Origin: Lucinisca nassula
Taxonomy: Eukaryota > Mollusca > Bivalvia > Lucinida > Lucinidae
Reading direction: 5' to 3'
NCBI GenBank assembly: GCA_963580285.1
Contig: OY757015.1
Location: forward strand, 132,564,029-132,628,028
DNA: 64,000 nucleotides
A program made the translations under genes and the position numbers. Positions 41,140-51,475 of the stretch are shown here, one piece after another (the first letter of the stretch is position 1; each line of letters begins with the position of its first letter). Under the pieces are notes generated by a model. The model had not been told where the DNA came from and ran no database searches. It saw only the letters and a list, made by a program, of their open reading frames with translations.

Positions 41140-42421
41140 ATTCTTACGAGGGGAGTGAAATGAAAATGAAGAATGTCTGTTCTTACTAACATTTATTTGT
41201 TAGCAGTTAACTAGTGACGTATATTACAAGGATAGAAATGAAGCATTGGAACGCTTCGATTTATACATTTTTCATAAATACATAGTAAATAAAAAAGTCA
41301 TATGTTAACAATTGTTATATAACTTACTCATGTTTTCATGTAACAAAGATGTAACTGAGTAACAACGAGATATCCATACCATATACGGTAAATATGTTCT
41401 ATACAAAGGTTATCCTTTGAAAGAGAGGACTACACCACAGAACTGAAAAAAACATGGAGTGCACATAACTTCTGGGCAAGACCAGCTAGTTTCGGCCAAT
41501 TTGGCCTCATCAATCCTGTTTTAGTGACCACGTCTATTAAGCAAGCAATCTGTCTTAAGCAAGCAGGCGTTTGTTTTCCAAACGGGGTAAACGCAATAAA
41601 TTTCACCTGTATTAAGCAATCGCCTGTCTTAAGCAAACACATTTCGGTAATCCTTTAAATGTTTGCTTAGTACGGGTTGGACTGTACTGCATACAATGGA
41701 AAAAAAAATCACTTCAACGAAAAACGAAACGGGTTGATGCAAGAAATTGTTACGACCGTGACAAAACATGAAACAGTCTGTTCAAAAATCGAAACGTGTC
41801 CTATGGTAAAACGCGTGTTAAACAACAAAAATACGAACGGTAGTTACAAAAATGTGAACGGTAAATTACAAAAATCAAAACGCCTCTGGTACATTTCCAG
41901 AGTGGCTGTTACCAAATATCAAAATCATTCCAAATAATATAAACACTAATAGTCGTATAACTTATATAACTGAAATATACTTTTAAGAAAAGTGTCAATA
42001 AAACCATTGACGATCGAACGTCATCACCAGTGACAGTAACAGCACATTGTAAATATCGCATTCTGAATGCAACAATACCGAAATATATCGACGAAAAATG
42101 AGAAGCTTAATACAAGATATTGAAACGACAGTAAAAAAAAAAAAAAAACTTCTCTTGTATCGATTGTAAATAATGATGTACAAAAATGAAAACGTGTTCT
42201 ACGGTAAAATAGGTGTAAACGTGCAAAAATAACAACGACTGTGACACAAATATAAACATTAATTACAAAAATCTAAACAGCTCTCACACATTTCCAGCAC
42301 ACCTAACGCAAAAATCAAAACGACCCTTTCTTTTAAAAGCCAAAAGGTACGGTGTCATAGTTTTCCAAACGTCTTCGTTTGGTATAAACCATTTGATAAG
42401 TTTTTTCTTCTTTACGATTTA
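41140..42421. other. Gap between membrane-protein and polymerase genes; degenerate repeats
   Basis: No convincing gene. 41500-41665 repeats the phrase TCTTAAGCAAGC/TATTAAGCAA several times. 41690-41905 and 42095-42290 are two degenerate copies of one block (GAAACG-GT-T-CTACGGTAAAA..., ACAAAAAT...AACGG..., CATTTCCAG). The second copy carries a 34-nt stretch (42144-42177) matching the polymerase coding strand at 46076-46109 with one mismatch. The 86-residue frame at 41677-41937 lies inside the first block and is not called because of its repeated composition. Confidence 0.6.
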
Positions 42422-45400
42422 TCAATATTCTTTTTCGTTTTCCCTGCAAATTTTGTTTGGATTAGACACCGTGATATTCGGACAACTTTGAGGACTGGTT
42501 ACTATTCGTTTGACACTGTCAAAATTTATTAATTGAGAATTAGTGTAATTCAAAGTGAATCCTCTGATTTTACAAATTTCTTTTTTAGTGTTAGTTTTGT
42601 AGGCGTAATTTTTTGGCCCCCCAGACACAAACTCTACAATGTGCTCCCCAGTTTGCAATTCATCCGTGAGTTCGCCCAGGTAGTCTCCCAGGGGAGGGTC
42701 ATACTGACCGGGACGGCTCACGTAAATAACGCTGTCCGTATCGTAATACAGGACCCGTCTGTCTAACTGTTCTAGTACACTGTAAAGTTTGAGTCTGGCC
42801 CAGCACGTCGTAAATGTAGCCAAATAGATGTTTGTCTTGTTGTCTTCTGGCTGACAATCTTTCTTATATAACCATTCGATTTGTATGGTGTCATTGGTCA
42901 AGATGTGAAAATTAAGAGGTTGTTTCATTGGATCGGTGAATAGCTGGAAGAATAAATTTGCTTCCGTTTCGTGGAAAAATTCTGACTGGCGCATATTTAG
43001 CCTCTGTCCAAACTTGCCCCAAAAACTGTTGAGGCATAATTTGGCCAGTTGCCTCAGTCCGGGGTTCTTTACGATGTTTTCCCGATTCAAAGAAACGCCC
43101 TCTTTTTCGAAATACTGCGAAATGTAGCGTTCCATGTCGTTTTCGTTTTGGATCCAGTCAGGGGGACCGCTGGCTTCTTGTTTAAACTTGAGGAATGTGT
43201 TAATATACTGAGCGAACAGTCCCCCTTCTCTGGTTTCAGGGTCGTATTGGGTCGTTTTCTCCCAGTGGTAAACTTCGTATATTTTGGACAGAGTGTACCC
43301 TAGTCTAATAGCCGTTTCAATCTCCGGAGTACACCACGTGCCAGTCAACTCTCTTTCCTGATCCGAACAAGTGCAATGATTTTGGTTTTCGGTATCCGCG
43401 CAGGTCCTACATAAAGGAAATTTCAGCTTGCCATTGGACCTATAAGGTAGCACAGGGTGGTACAACCCTCTAGGAGGGAGTATCTTGACCTTGGCAATGC
43501 CGAAATAGTCCTTTATGTCCCCAAAGTCTTTCGTGATGATAGCGGGGTGACCTACGGGATAGCGACTGTACTTATTTACCCAAGGGTACAGACTGGTGAA
43601 ATCGACATATTTAACGCGTTCGTTTTCGGACGTTTTGTAGTAGAGTTGACTCGCATTGGTGCGACCCCCGAAGAAACTATCTCTAGGATCCAGTCTGTCC
43701 ATTAAATCTAGTTGATTAATGAAATTTTGGAGGTCAGCGTTTTGTTTTTTCATATTTTGAAATTCGTGTTCCCAAATGCAAACGTATCTCATTCCTAACC
43801 GTTCTATATATGCCTTCTTTTTCATGGCCAATGCAAACAATTCTTTAACAGATTGGTTGGTGAGTGGATGGTACGTGTCTTCCCTGTTTTCCGAGAAGCA
43901 TTCAACACAGCCATGAAACAGACACCCTTGATATTCGTAGGCGGTGTTTGTTTCAGCGCAATATCCGTCCAACTTGTATCGGGTGCCTGGTAAGGTTTTT
44001 TCGCCAGTATTCAAAGCGTGTTGAATGCGGACATTGTCGACACGTGACATCCACTCCAACCACTGTATGGACGTTTTACTATATTGATCGTTGTAACCAC
44101 CGGGAGGGATTTTCGCGATAGGCGTGCTTACGAACTCTTTCGCACCCACTCTCTCCCCTTTCAGTTCGGATTCGTGGACCCATTTGTCGCTTCGGAAAAT
44201 GAATAGTTTCCCGTCAGACATTTTGGCGGGAATCCATTCATTTTGCCCTTCTATTTTCACCTTCCACTCCTCTTCAATAAACTTTGTTCTGAAAACGTTC
44301 ATGCATACCGATGCAATTGTAACTGAGTCAAATGGGTCCACGGCCCCGTCCCATTTCTTTTCTAATTTATCTCTATCATTCATGACACCCGTAGCATTCA
44401 TCAACAACTCTCTAAATTTCAAACACGCCTTTCTCAATATATCAACATCGCTACGACAATACTCTAACATTTCTTTTCTAAAATCAAATACGTCATCCTT
44501 TCTATCATTCAACCACTCTAACAATTCCTTTCTCTCTTTCTCACCCATGAAATTGTGTCCGTAATATTTCGCATCCGGGTATGGTCCCACATAATTTTGA
44601 TTCTCTAAAGTATTAAAATAATGTGGGAACCATCCCTTCTTCAACTCTGTCAGTCCAAACGCATCGGGTAATGACGACAATTTCATGGGCAAGAAGTTGA
44701 GACTGTCAATCACCTTGATATGTAAATCCCGCTCCACCGTCATGTACATTATTTTCGAACCGCTATAAATGATTTTATCGGGCCGCATGGATTGGTCTAT
44801 GAGGTACTCTAACAAAAAGTAACCATCATAGCCTTTCATGTTGTGGGCAATGACTTTGAAGTATTTATGATGGTCGGAAAACAACCATTCGCCAAACTTT
44901 TCTGCGGTATCCGCTCCTCGAAAAGTGACCTCCCGAAAACCGCATTTACCGGGACAAGGACCATCGTCTTCGTTGTCATCACATTCCGGGCAACGGGTAC
45001 CGCATTTTTCGCAAACAGATTTCGGGGTCAAAGGATCATTAATACAATTGGGGCATACGGAATGAGCCACGACAAAGTTTGGCCGATGTGTGGCTTTTCC
45101 GCACCACGAGGCGTTACAATGGCGACATTTGGAGCAAGATTTACATAACTGTTCCGATTGACAGTCTTTACAATCATTCTTTTTCAAGGGCTGATAATTC
45201 TCACACTCCGCTCTCTCATCCTGGCTACATTCGAAATCGGCGAAAATATATTTTGGAATGAATTCTTCCTTTGTCGATGTAGATCTTAAATAACATAGAT
45301 GATCGTCCATCACATACTTGTGACAAGAGGAACACAGATGTTCACCGCATTGGTGTTCCTCTGTCTTCCTCTTGTCTTTACGAATAACTTTATAACACGC

Positions 45401-47149
45401 GGGACACTTCCAGTATTTATCGCACTGGGAAGGCCCGCGCGGTTGCCCCTTAGATTTACCTTTTTGATAAACCGGTACTTGTTTATGCTGCTCGTAACAT
45501 GCGTCAGACCGACAGTGCATGTTACAGTCAGGACAAGTGACCGGTTTATCGGTTTTGGGGCAATCGTCTGTCTTACATACTATACAAAACATATCACAAT
45601 GGTGCTTTTCCCTATCATAAAAATGTTTCAAACAGGTCTGACAAAAGTAGACACTGCAAAAGAAACCGGTAATCGAAGTGATTGAATGAAAGTGGTCATC
45701 GTCTACTTGGTAAACGTATACGCAAGGCCGGTCATCGGTGCTGGGACTAGTAATAAACTTATTACCGAGCCTTGCGCTGACCACCATCACCCTCACTCCG
45801 AGTACCGATTCAAATGCCGCTAAATCGTTCAAGCTAGCAGGTCTGTCAAGAGGTACTCCGGCCAGCTGGCTAATGGCTACTGCCAAATCCGTTTGCTCGT
45901 GCCTGTCTTTGGCACGAAGATGTTTGAAGAAGCTTTCGGGCACTTTCCTATAATGCAAAATGAGTTCGCGATTGCTTTTCTTCCCTCGGGTTTTAGAAAT
46001 TTCTGCCCACTCTTCGGGCGTGCATCGGTTTAATTTAGCCCAGCTGACCGAAATGGCTCTTGCCAGACACAACTGATCATTATTTACAATCGATACAATA
46101 GAAGTTTTTATTTTACATGCATTTGTCTCGCCTTTTAGATTTGTGATCCTTTTTCGGGCACCTCCCTTGGGTAGATCGACGGAACCGATTAAGATGTCGA
46201 AACTGTCATCAACGGATAAGTTTTTATTACTGTTGAGGACATTTTCGATGGTTTCCATGACCATGTTCGCGTTGATGTCGTCCCAGGGCTGTAGGGGAAC
46301 TACGATAGGATCGTGCAATCCTTCGTGTTGAATGATCATGCGACCTAAACCGTTTCCCGCTAACGCGCCCCGGGCTTCATTCAACACTTGGTCGAACATC
46401 TCATGCAAACCATCTCTGATGTCCTCCAGTCTTTCTCCGTGATGCTGTTCGTCAATTTTAACCTGGTATCCGCGATCTACCGCTGCATTTTTGGCGTACG
46501 TCCTTCTCGATTTCTCTCTAATTTCGTACTTCAGTCCATTGGCTGGTGGTGGGGTGTCGGGTTTGTGAGATGGTCCCGGCTGAGGCTCATCCCCTCTTCC
46601 TACCTGTAATTATAAAAATAAAAATCGTAATAGTAATAATAATAATAATAACAGTAATAATTATAGCGATAATAATGATAATAATAACAATGACAAAACA
46701 ACAACAACAACGTCTCCTACTTCTACCCCTACTTCTACAGGTACTACTACTACTACTACTACTACCTCTACTACAAATACTACTATTTTCGACTTCTGTT
46801 AATAAAAATAATAACAATAACAAAATATTAAGAATAATGATGGTTACAATAATAGTAATGATAGTAATAATAATAATAACAATGATGATAATAAAACAAC
46901 AACAATGTATACTACTACTATTTCTAGTGCTACTACTACTACTACTACAACTAATACTACTATTTTCGACTACTGTAAATAAAAATAATAACAATAACAA
47001 AATATTAAGAATAATAATGGTTATAAATAATGATTATAATAACAATGCTGATAATAAAACAACGACGTCTACTACTACTATTTCTAGTGCTACTACTAAT
47101 ACTACTACTCCTACTTCTACAGCTACAACTAACACTCCTGCAACTACTT

Positions 47150-47189
<40 letters not shown>

Positions 47190-49240
47190 TACTACTACTA
47201 CTACTACTTCTACAACTACAACTACCACTCCTGCAACTACTACTACTACTACTACTTCTTCAAATACTACTATTTCGACTATTGTAAATAAAAATAATAA
47301 TAACAATAACAAAATATTAAGAATAATAATGGTTATAAATAATAATAATAACAATGATGATAATAAAACAACAACAACGTCTACTACTACTATTACAACT
47401 ACTACTATTACTACTACTGTTAATACATATAATGAAAAAAATATTGATAAAATGATGATTACGATGATAATAAAATAATGAGTATTTACCTGCACTACGG
47501 AGTTTCCATGTGAATCTTCTCGCTCCCCGCTTATTTCTTTTTGTTCCTCAAACTGAAATGATAATAATGATTGTAATGAACTGATATAACGCATGGCTGA
47601 AAATGGATAAAATTATCAGTTTTACAATGGATGCAAGAAAGACATTTTTGAAAACTATGTCTTAACATTAGTGCACATGATTATCGTTAATTAAGATAAA
47701 ATCGTTGGTTTAATACAATTTTGCTCAGACTTCTTTTAGCAGAAATATGTATGACAGTGGTTAATTTATAGAATTGAATATATTTACCTGTGCCATTTGG
47801 CTCAATTCACCGTCTTCAATAACCAACTCCGTAGTGTCCCATTCTTCCATCTGAAAAAATATAACATTTTTACAACAATAACAAAAACGACGACAATTGC
47901 TCATCTTGATTAAAGCCCGCTATAAAGAAACAGTTTGTGCATGTAGTGATTAGATTTTTTTTTTTTTAAACGAAAAGTAAAGAAAAGACCTGATACAATA
48001 TACCATCTAATATTTTTTATCAGGACGAATGTTTGAAAAAAACAACAACAGTAAAGCGATTTATTAAATAAACAGAAATCGATAGAACCGCCATGTCGAA
48101 AGCAGTTCTATCGAGTCCCCACAATCTATGTTTTGAGCAGAAATAAGAAAAATAGCACAATTTTTCATCTTAAAAAATCCATATAAGCAGAAAAAATGTA
48201 TTTGTATAGGCGTGTTTTTTGTAATGGATTAGATTTTAAATACAGAAAGGACAGGACACCATCTAATATATTTTTTTTTTTTTTCAATCAGAACGTGTGT
48301 TGTAAATGAAAAGTAATTTATCAAAAGAACAGAAATTTACCCGTATATCCTGACTTAAATCTCCATCTTCAATCACGAGCACTGTCTCATCCCTTTCTTC
48401 CATCTGTAATAATAATAATAATAACGATAAAAATAATAATGATAATTATAATAGTGATAAAAATAAAAATATTGTGGGGGCTTGGCGAGACCGTCTCGAT
48501 GATGCGGTTCTTTCGAGTACCCACAATCTATGTTTAAGATCCGAAATAAGAACAATAATGTATACCCCTACAAATCCCAGTTTTCCTAAATAAAAGCGGG
48601 GTTTCAAGGGGTCGAAATTTTCAGGCGTGTTTTCGTGAAACAGAGAAAAGTTAATTAAAATTCTTACCTTTCCCCGACCAAGTCTAAGAGACGTGTTTTT
48701 AAATGCATATTAAATACAGTTGAAAGCCATATAGTTTTAACCCTGGAATTTTAACACAATACATTACGAAAACACGCCTATACAATTACACCGCGAATTA
48801 TAACGCCGAAAAAAAAAGAAAAGTAAATTTTAAGATGAAAAAAATATGGAGATTTCTTTATTTTTTGCTAAAACATAGATTGTGGGGGCTTGGTAGGACC
48901 GTTTCGATGAGGCGGTTCTATCGAGTATCCACGATCTATGTTTAAGATCCGAAATAAGAAAAATAATGTATACCCCTGCAAAACCCCAGTTTTAGTAAAT
49001 AAAAGAGGGGGGTTCTAGGGACCGAAATCATTTTGGGCGTGTTTTCGTGATGGAACGTATATGAAACATGGAAAAGATAATTAAAATTCTTACCTGCCCC
49101 GACCATTCGCCATCTTCAACACAGGACTGCGTCAGTGTGTCCATTTCGTCATCAAAACTTAAAGCATTTGATGCTTCGTCCATTTCTATTTGTTCTCTTA
49201 CAAAATCCAGCGCGAGTTCGAAATTAACAACACTTTCCAT
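42422..49240 (-). CDS. POLB: Protein-primed family B DNA polymerase, spliced (five exons)
   Basis: Exons on the minus strand: 49240-49094, 48403-48341, 47850-47788, 47552-47490 and 46603-42422, all phase 0 with GT..AG introns, for about 1505 codons. The large exon is open to its acceptor at 46603, so the frame does not begin at the TTG at 46408. Numbered from 46408: a region KTSIVSIVNND (101-111), cysteine/histidine clusters (256-373), exonuclease motifs D391/E393 (FADFECS), N523-D528 (HNMKGYD) and Y650-D654; more zinc-like clusters (412-490); a GYC-ET-TAYEYQGCLFHGC segment (815-834) typical of Polinton polymerases; motif A DFTSLYP (D936), motif B KLCLNSFWG (1123-1131) and motif C YYDTDS (D1223, D1225). 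All catalytic residues are present. It replicates the element using a terminal protein primer. The N-terminal part encoded by the small exons is acidic. No transcript evidence; splice sites are inferred. Confidence 0.9.
46610..47480 (+). repeat. Long AAT/ACT trinucleotide repeat inside polymerase intron 4
   Basis: Three roughly 200-300 bp blocks, each starting with (AAT)n/(AAC)n, passing through (TAC)n and (ACT)n and ending with CTACTATTTTCGACT-CTGTAAATAAAAATAATAACAATAACAAAATATTAAGAATAAT. It is a higher-order tandem repeat of microsatellites. The threonine/leucine/valine frames across it (up to 310 residues) are artefacts. Confidence 0.95.
48060..48226 (+). mobile_element. HP-MITE in polymerase intron 2
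   Basis: GATAGAACCGCC...GGCAGTTCTATCGAGTCCCCACAATCTATG-TTTGAGCAGAAATAAGAAAAATAGCACAATTTTTCATCTTAAA ... TTGTATAGGCGTGTTTTTTGTAATG: right half of a subfamily A copy. Confidence 0.75.
48473..48640 (+). mobile_element. HP-MITE half in polymerase intron 1, copy 1
   Basis: GTGGGGGCTTGGCGAGACC...GATGCGGTTCTTTCGAGTACCCACAATCTATG, AATAATGTATACCCC and GGCGTGTTTTCGTGA. Part of a tandem duplication with 48884-49053. Confidence 0.75.
48760..49053 (+). mobile_element. HP-MITE in polymerase intron 1, copy 2
   Basis: Near full length, from TTACGAAAACACGCCTATACAAT to GGGCGTGTTTTCGTGATGG with the hairpin GTGGGGGCTTGGTAGGACC...GGCGGTTCTATCGAGTATCCAC. Confidence 0.8.
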
Positions 49241-49613
49241 CTTTATCACTCAACTGCTAAAACGATATTAAAACGTTAGGACGGACGTGCGCGTTCTTAC
49301 GAGGAAGCTGAAATCAAAACGAGGCTATCGTCTCCCATTGGCCGATTTTCGACACATTCGGAATGTTGTTTGGCAACTAGTTTTTGATTATTGATAAACG
49401 CCGCCATTATAATGGTCAAGGCGTTGTTATTATGATGTAACGTGGGAACTAATTAAGATGACTTTCTCTGCGACTGCACCTGTCAGTAGTAATATCCTAA
49501 ATGTTGGGATGGAAGACTGCTGCTGCCGTGCACTGGCACACGCCGCGCGTACAACGTTAAAACGACGTCGTTTCGCTAACACGCGCAACAATTCGCGTTA
49601 ACGACGGACTGTC
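49241..49613. promoter_or_regulatory. Presumed upstream region of the polymerase gene
   Basis: Upstream of the first polymerase exon (minus strand). CCTCGTAAGAA at 49294-49304 is identical to the sequence just before the membrane-protein gene. CCCATTGGCC (inverted CCAAT) is at about 49336-49345. No clear TATA box. Promoter function is inferred from position only. Confidence 0.35.
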
Positions 49614-49815
49614 TGACCGCCCCCGCCTATCGGGGCTTGAAGAAAATGATGGGCTGCGTGATGCTTCCACGCAGAGCTGAGTCCGACCACACACGAGTAC
49701 TGGTAAACCGCTTAGAGGATCTAAGCCTGCCCAGGCAAAGCGGTGCTAGTCGGACCGTCCATGCTTATAAACCCTATTGGTTTCATTGGACGACAGGGCT
49801 CGAGATAATCAGAGG
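49614..49815 (+). mobile_element. SINE-A, 3' truncated, inside the Polinton
   Basis: CCCCCGCCTATCGGGGCTTGAAGAAAATGATGGGCTGCGTGATGC through GGTTTCATTGGACGACAGGGCTCGAGATAATC, then lost. Confidence 0.85.
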
Positions 49816-49895
49816 TACGCTCCGGACAAGCTTTATATTTCACCCCGTCTCCGCTATGCCCCTTAGTCGTTGGTTGGACATAAAACGGACAAGCG

Positions 49896-49898
<3 letters not shown>

Positions 49899-49931
<33 letters not shown>
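49899..49931 (+). repeat. (AC)n microsatellite
   Basis: About 16 CA units inside the right arm of the Polinton. Confidence 0.97.
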
Positions 49932-49933
<2 letters not shown>

Positions 49934-50035
49934 CGTATAAGACGCCGTGGTATACAACGTTGCACCAACGTCGCGTCATCGATTTTTTCCTTTCAGAACC
50001 GACTCATTAAGGCGGTTCTATCGAGTACCCACAAT

Positions 50036-50150
50036 GTATGGGTCACGTGTGTGACGCCGAGTTCAGCAACGGAAGGTCAGGATTTTTTTCTCCGGGGCAC
50101 TCCGGTTTTCGCCCACCTCTGAATAACGATCGACTCGGTATGAGTAAAAA
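50036..50150 (+). mobile_element. SINE-C body fragment inside the Polinton
   Basis: GGTCACGTGTGTGACGCCGAGTTCAGCAACGGAAGGTCAGG and CTCCGGGGCACTCCGGTTTTCGCCCACCTCTGAATAACGATCGACTCG match 5505-5600; the tRNA head is missing. Confidence 0.8.
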
Positions 50151-50246
50151 AGTCCCGTCACGCCGCGCAGACTTTGCGGACGTATTAAATCTATTTCGTT
50201 TGGGTAAAAATATTTCTATGTCGAAAACGGGGCAAAATGATTGATC

Positions 50247-50430
50247 CGCCCCCGCCCATCAGGGGCTTAGAGCTGCGAGTCGGCCCGGCCACGCGTATAA
50301 ACTCTATCGTTTTTATTAGGCGGCAGGGATTGAGATGTCATTTCAGCGCAATGTCGGCTCGGAAGCAACGTCTCCAAAATGATCTATACGGCGTTGACGG
50401 GGACGTTAAACCTCAAATCGAACAAACATG
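50247..50430 (+). mobile_element. SINE-A with internal deletions inside the Polinton
   Basis: CCCCCGCCCATCAGGGGCTTAG, then a jump to GGCGGCAGGGATTGAGATGTCATTTC and GGAAGCAACGTCTCCAAAATGATC...CGTTGACGGGGACGTTAAACCTCAAATCGAACAAACA. The same diagnostic variant GATCTATACGGCGTTGACGG occurs in both terminal repeats. Confidence 0.85.
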
Positions 50431-50830
50431 TTTGATAAAAACTTTTTTCTCAGCTGCAGCCCATTCAGAAGCGAGCGTGTTTAGAAATTTAAACGATAAC
50501 ATCAGCCTTCTAAACGCTATCTTCCAGCGAGTTTCATTGTTTTCTAGTTTAAAGGCGATAAGTGTTTCGCACTGAGTGTCGGAGACAATCGATTTGTCAA
50601 TATCGCAGGACTGCACCGGGTAGTATTACCCTAAATATTGGGACAGAAAAAAACAGTGTAGATCCCGATCACCCTGACCAGGGTCTGCACTGTTTGTCAT
50701 TCCACTATTCCACCAGAACACGTTTGCTGCATCGCTTGAGATCAAACTTTAGGATATTTACGGTGACCTCCCTTCAGGTGCCCCAATTTTTAGGGTAATT
50801 ACAGCTGATCAAAAATCCTATCATCATTTG
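50431..50830 (-). repeat. Diverged subterminal copy of the Polinton terminal repeat
   Basis: Same order as 50960-51370 in the right terminal repeat: a short coding-like segment ending at the SINE-A tail, then CGGGTAGTATTACCCTAAATATTGGGA, a GATC-rich GTAGATCCCGATCACCC stretch, TTTAGGATATTTACGG and TTTTTAGGGTAATTA. Divergence is much greater than between the two terminal repeats, so this is an older duplicate. Confidence 0.65.
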
Positions 50831-50865
50831 CTTCTCATTTTACGCTCCACTCTCATAATGCATAC

Positions 50866-51469
50866 TAGCTACGCCCCCCTGATATCCGTATAAATTCCAT
50901 AGCCAAGAAAGATTCTCCGAGATACAAATGTTGTAGATATGTCCGGTAAAGGTCTCGCCCAACTGGAAGCAACGTCCCCAAAATGATCTATACGGCGTTG
51001 ACGGGGACGTGAAACCTCAAATCGAACAAACAAAACTTTCTTTTCCCGGGACGCAGTCCATTCTTCGTAATCGAAGTTCATCAAATCGCGCTCTTCCAAC
51101 ACCTTCCATTGTTTCCCGGTTTTCGAGGCGATAATTGTTTTGCGGGTGAGAGACTTAATTTGCGCCCCATCAATACTATACCGGGTAGTATCTCCCTAAA
51201 TATTGGGATAGGAGAGCTCGAGCGAACGGGGTAGACCCCGATCACCCCCGACCTGATCGGGGACAGCGAACTTTGCCAATCCGCAGGAACATCTTTCGCC
51301 TCAAAATTTAGGATACTTACGGCGTAATTACGGTAATTTACGTCATTCGAACACTCGTCCGACATTTAGGGTAGTTTCGTCATCTAATCGTTTCACTTAC
51401 GTTTCACCGGAAGTTATACAAATGCTGCGCATGCGCAGTCCATGGCGCCCAAGTGACTCCCTTACTACT
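50866..51469 (-). repeat. Right terminal inverted repeat
   Basis: About 604 bp, reverse complement of 32913-33507, ending AAGTGACTCCCTTACTACT. It includes a SINE-A tail fragment (50968-51030). The open frame 50869-51102 on the minus strand and its neighbours are not conserved in the left repeat and are not called. Confidence 0.93.
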
Positions 51470-51475
51470 ATAGCG
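51470..51475. repeat. Target site duplication, right (ATAGCG)
   Basis: Identical to 32907-32912. Confidence 0.92.

Larger units (their letters stand above)
47490..49240 (-). other. Cluster of small polymerase exons of repeated design
   Basis: Exon 1 (49 codons) and exons 2-4 (exactly 63 nt each) share a 21-residue design: an acidic start, then E-D at residues 12-13 of the unit, then a polar end. Exons 2 and 3 are closest (MEE-D-T---VIEDG-LSQ). Flanks are canonical: donors GTAAGAATT, GTAAATTTC, GTAAATATA and GTAAATACT; acceptors TTACAG, TTTCAG, TTTCAG and TTACAG. Because each is a multiple of three in phase 0, any can be skipped without shifting the frame. Introns contain HP-MITE copies. Confidence 0.8.
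32913..51469. mobile_element. Complete Polinton/Maverick (adintovirus-like) element
   Basis: 18,557 bp bounded by inverted repeats starting AGTAGTAAG at the left and ending CTTACTACT at the right, with ATAGCG duplicated outside. It encodes the standard Polinton set: protein-primed family B polymerase, DDE integrase with chromodomain, packaging ATPase, adenain-like protease, major and minor capsid proteins and several small Polinton-type proteins. It also has a TBP homologue, a tandem PC4 protein and an EndoU-like protein. Genes on the left two thirds run plus, the rest minus, converging at 39540-39600. The principal frames are intact, so the copy could be recent. Host SINE and MITE insertions in the right part argue that it has been resident for some time. 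Confidence 0.95.

Noticed and set aside
44124..45953. Several 60-146 residue plus-strand frames
   Set aside because: They lie antisense to the polymerase coding exon, which has conserved catalytic motifs; the shadows have no family resemblance.
46406..46408. TTG at 46408 as the polymerase start
   Set aside because: A TTG start is unlikely in an animal nuclear gene, and the frame stays open for 65 more codons up to a good splice acceptor.
46546..47594. Frames up to 310 residues on both strands
   Set aside because: They run through AAT/ACT trinucleotide repeats and give threonine, leucine or valine runs; the region is polymerase intron 4 on the minus strand.
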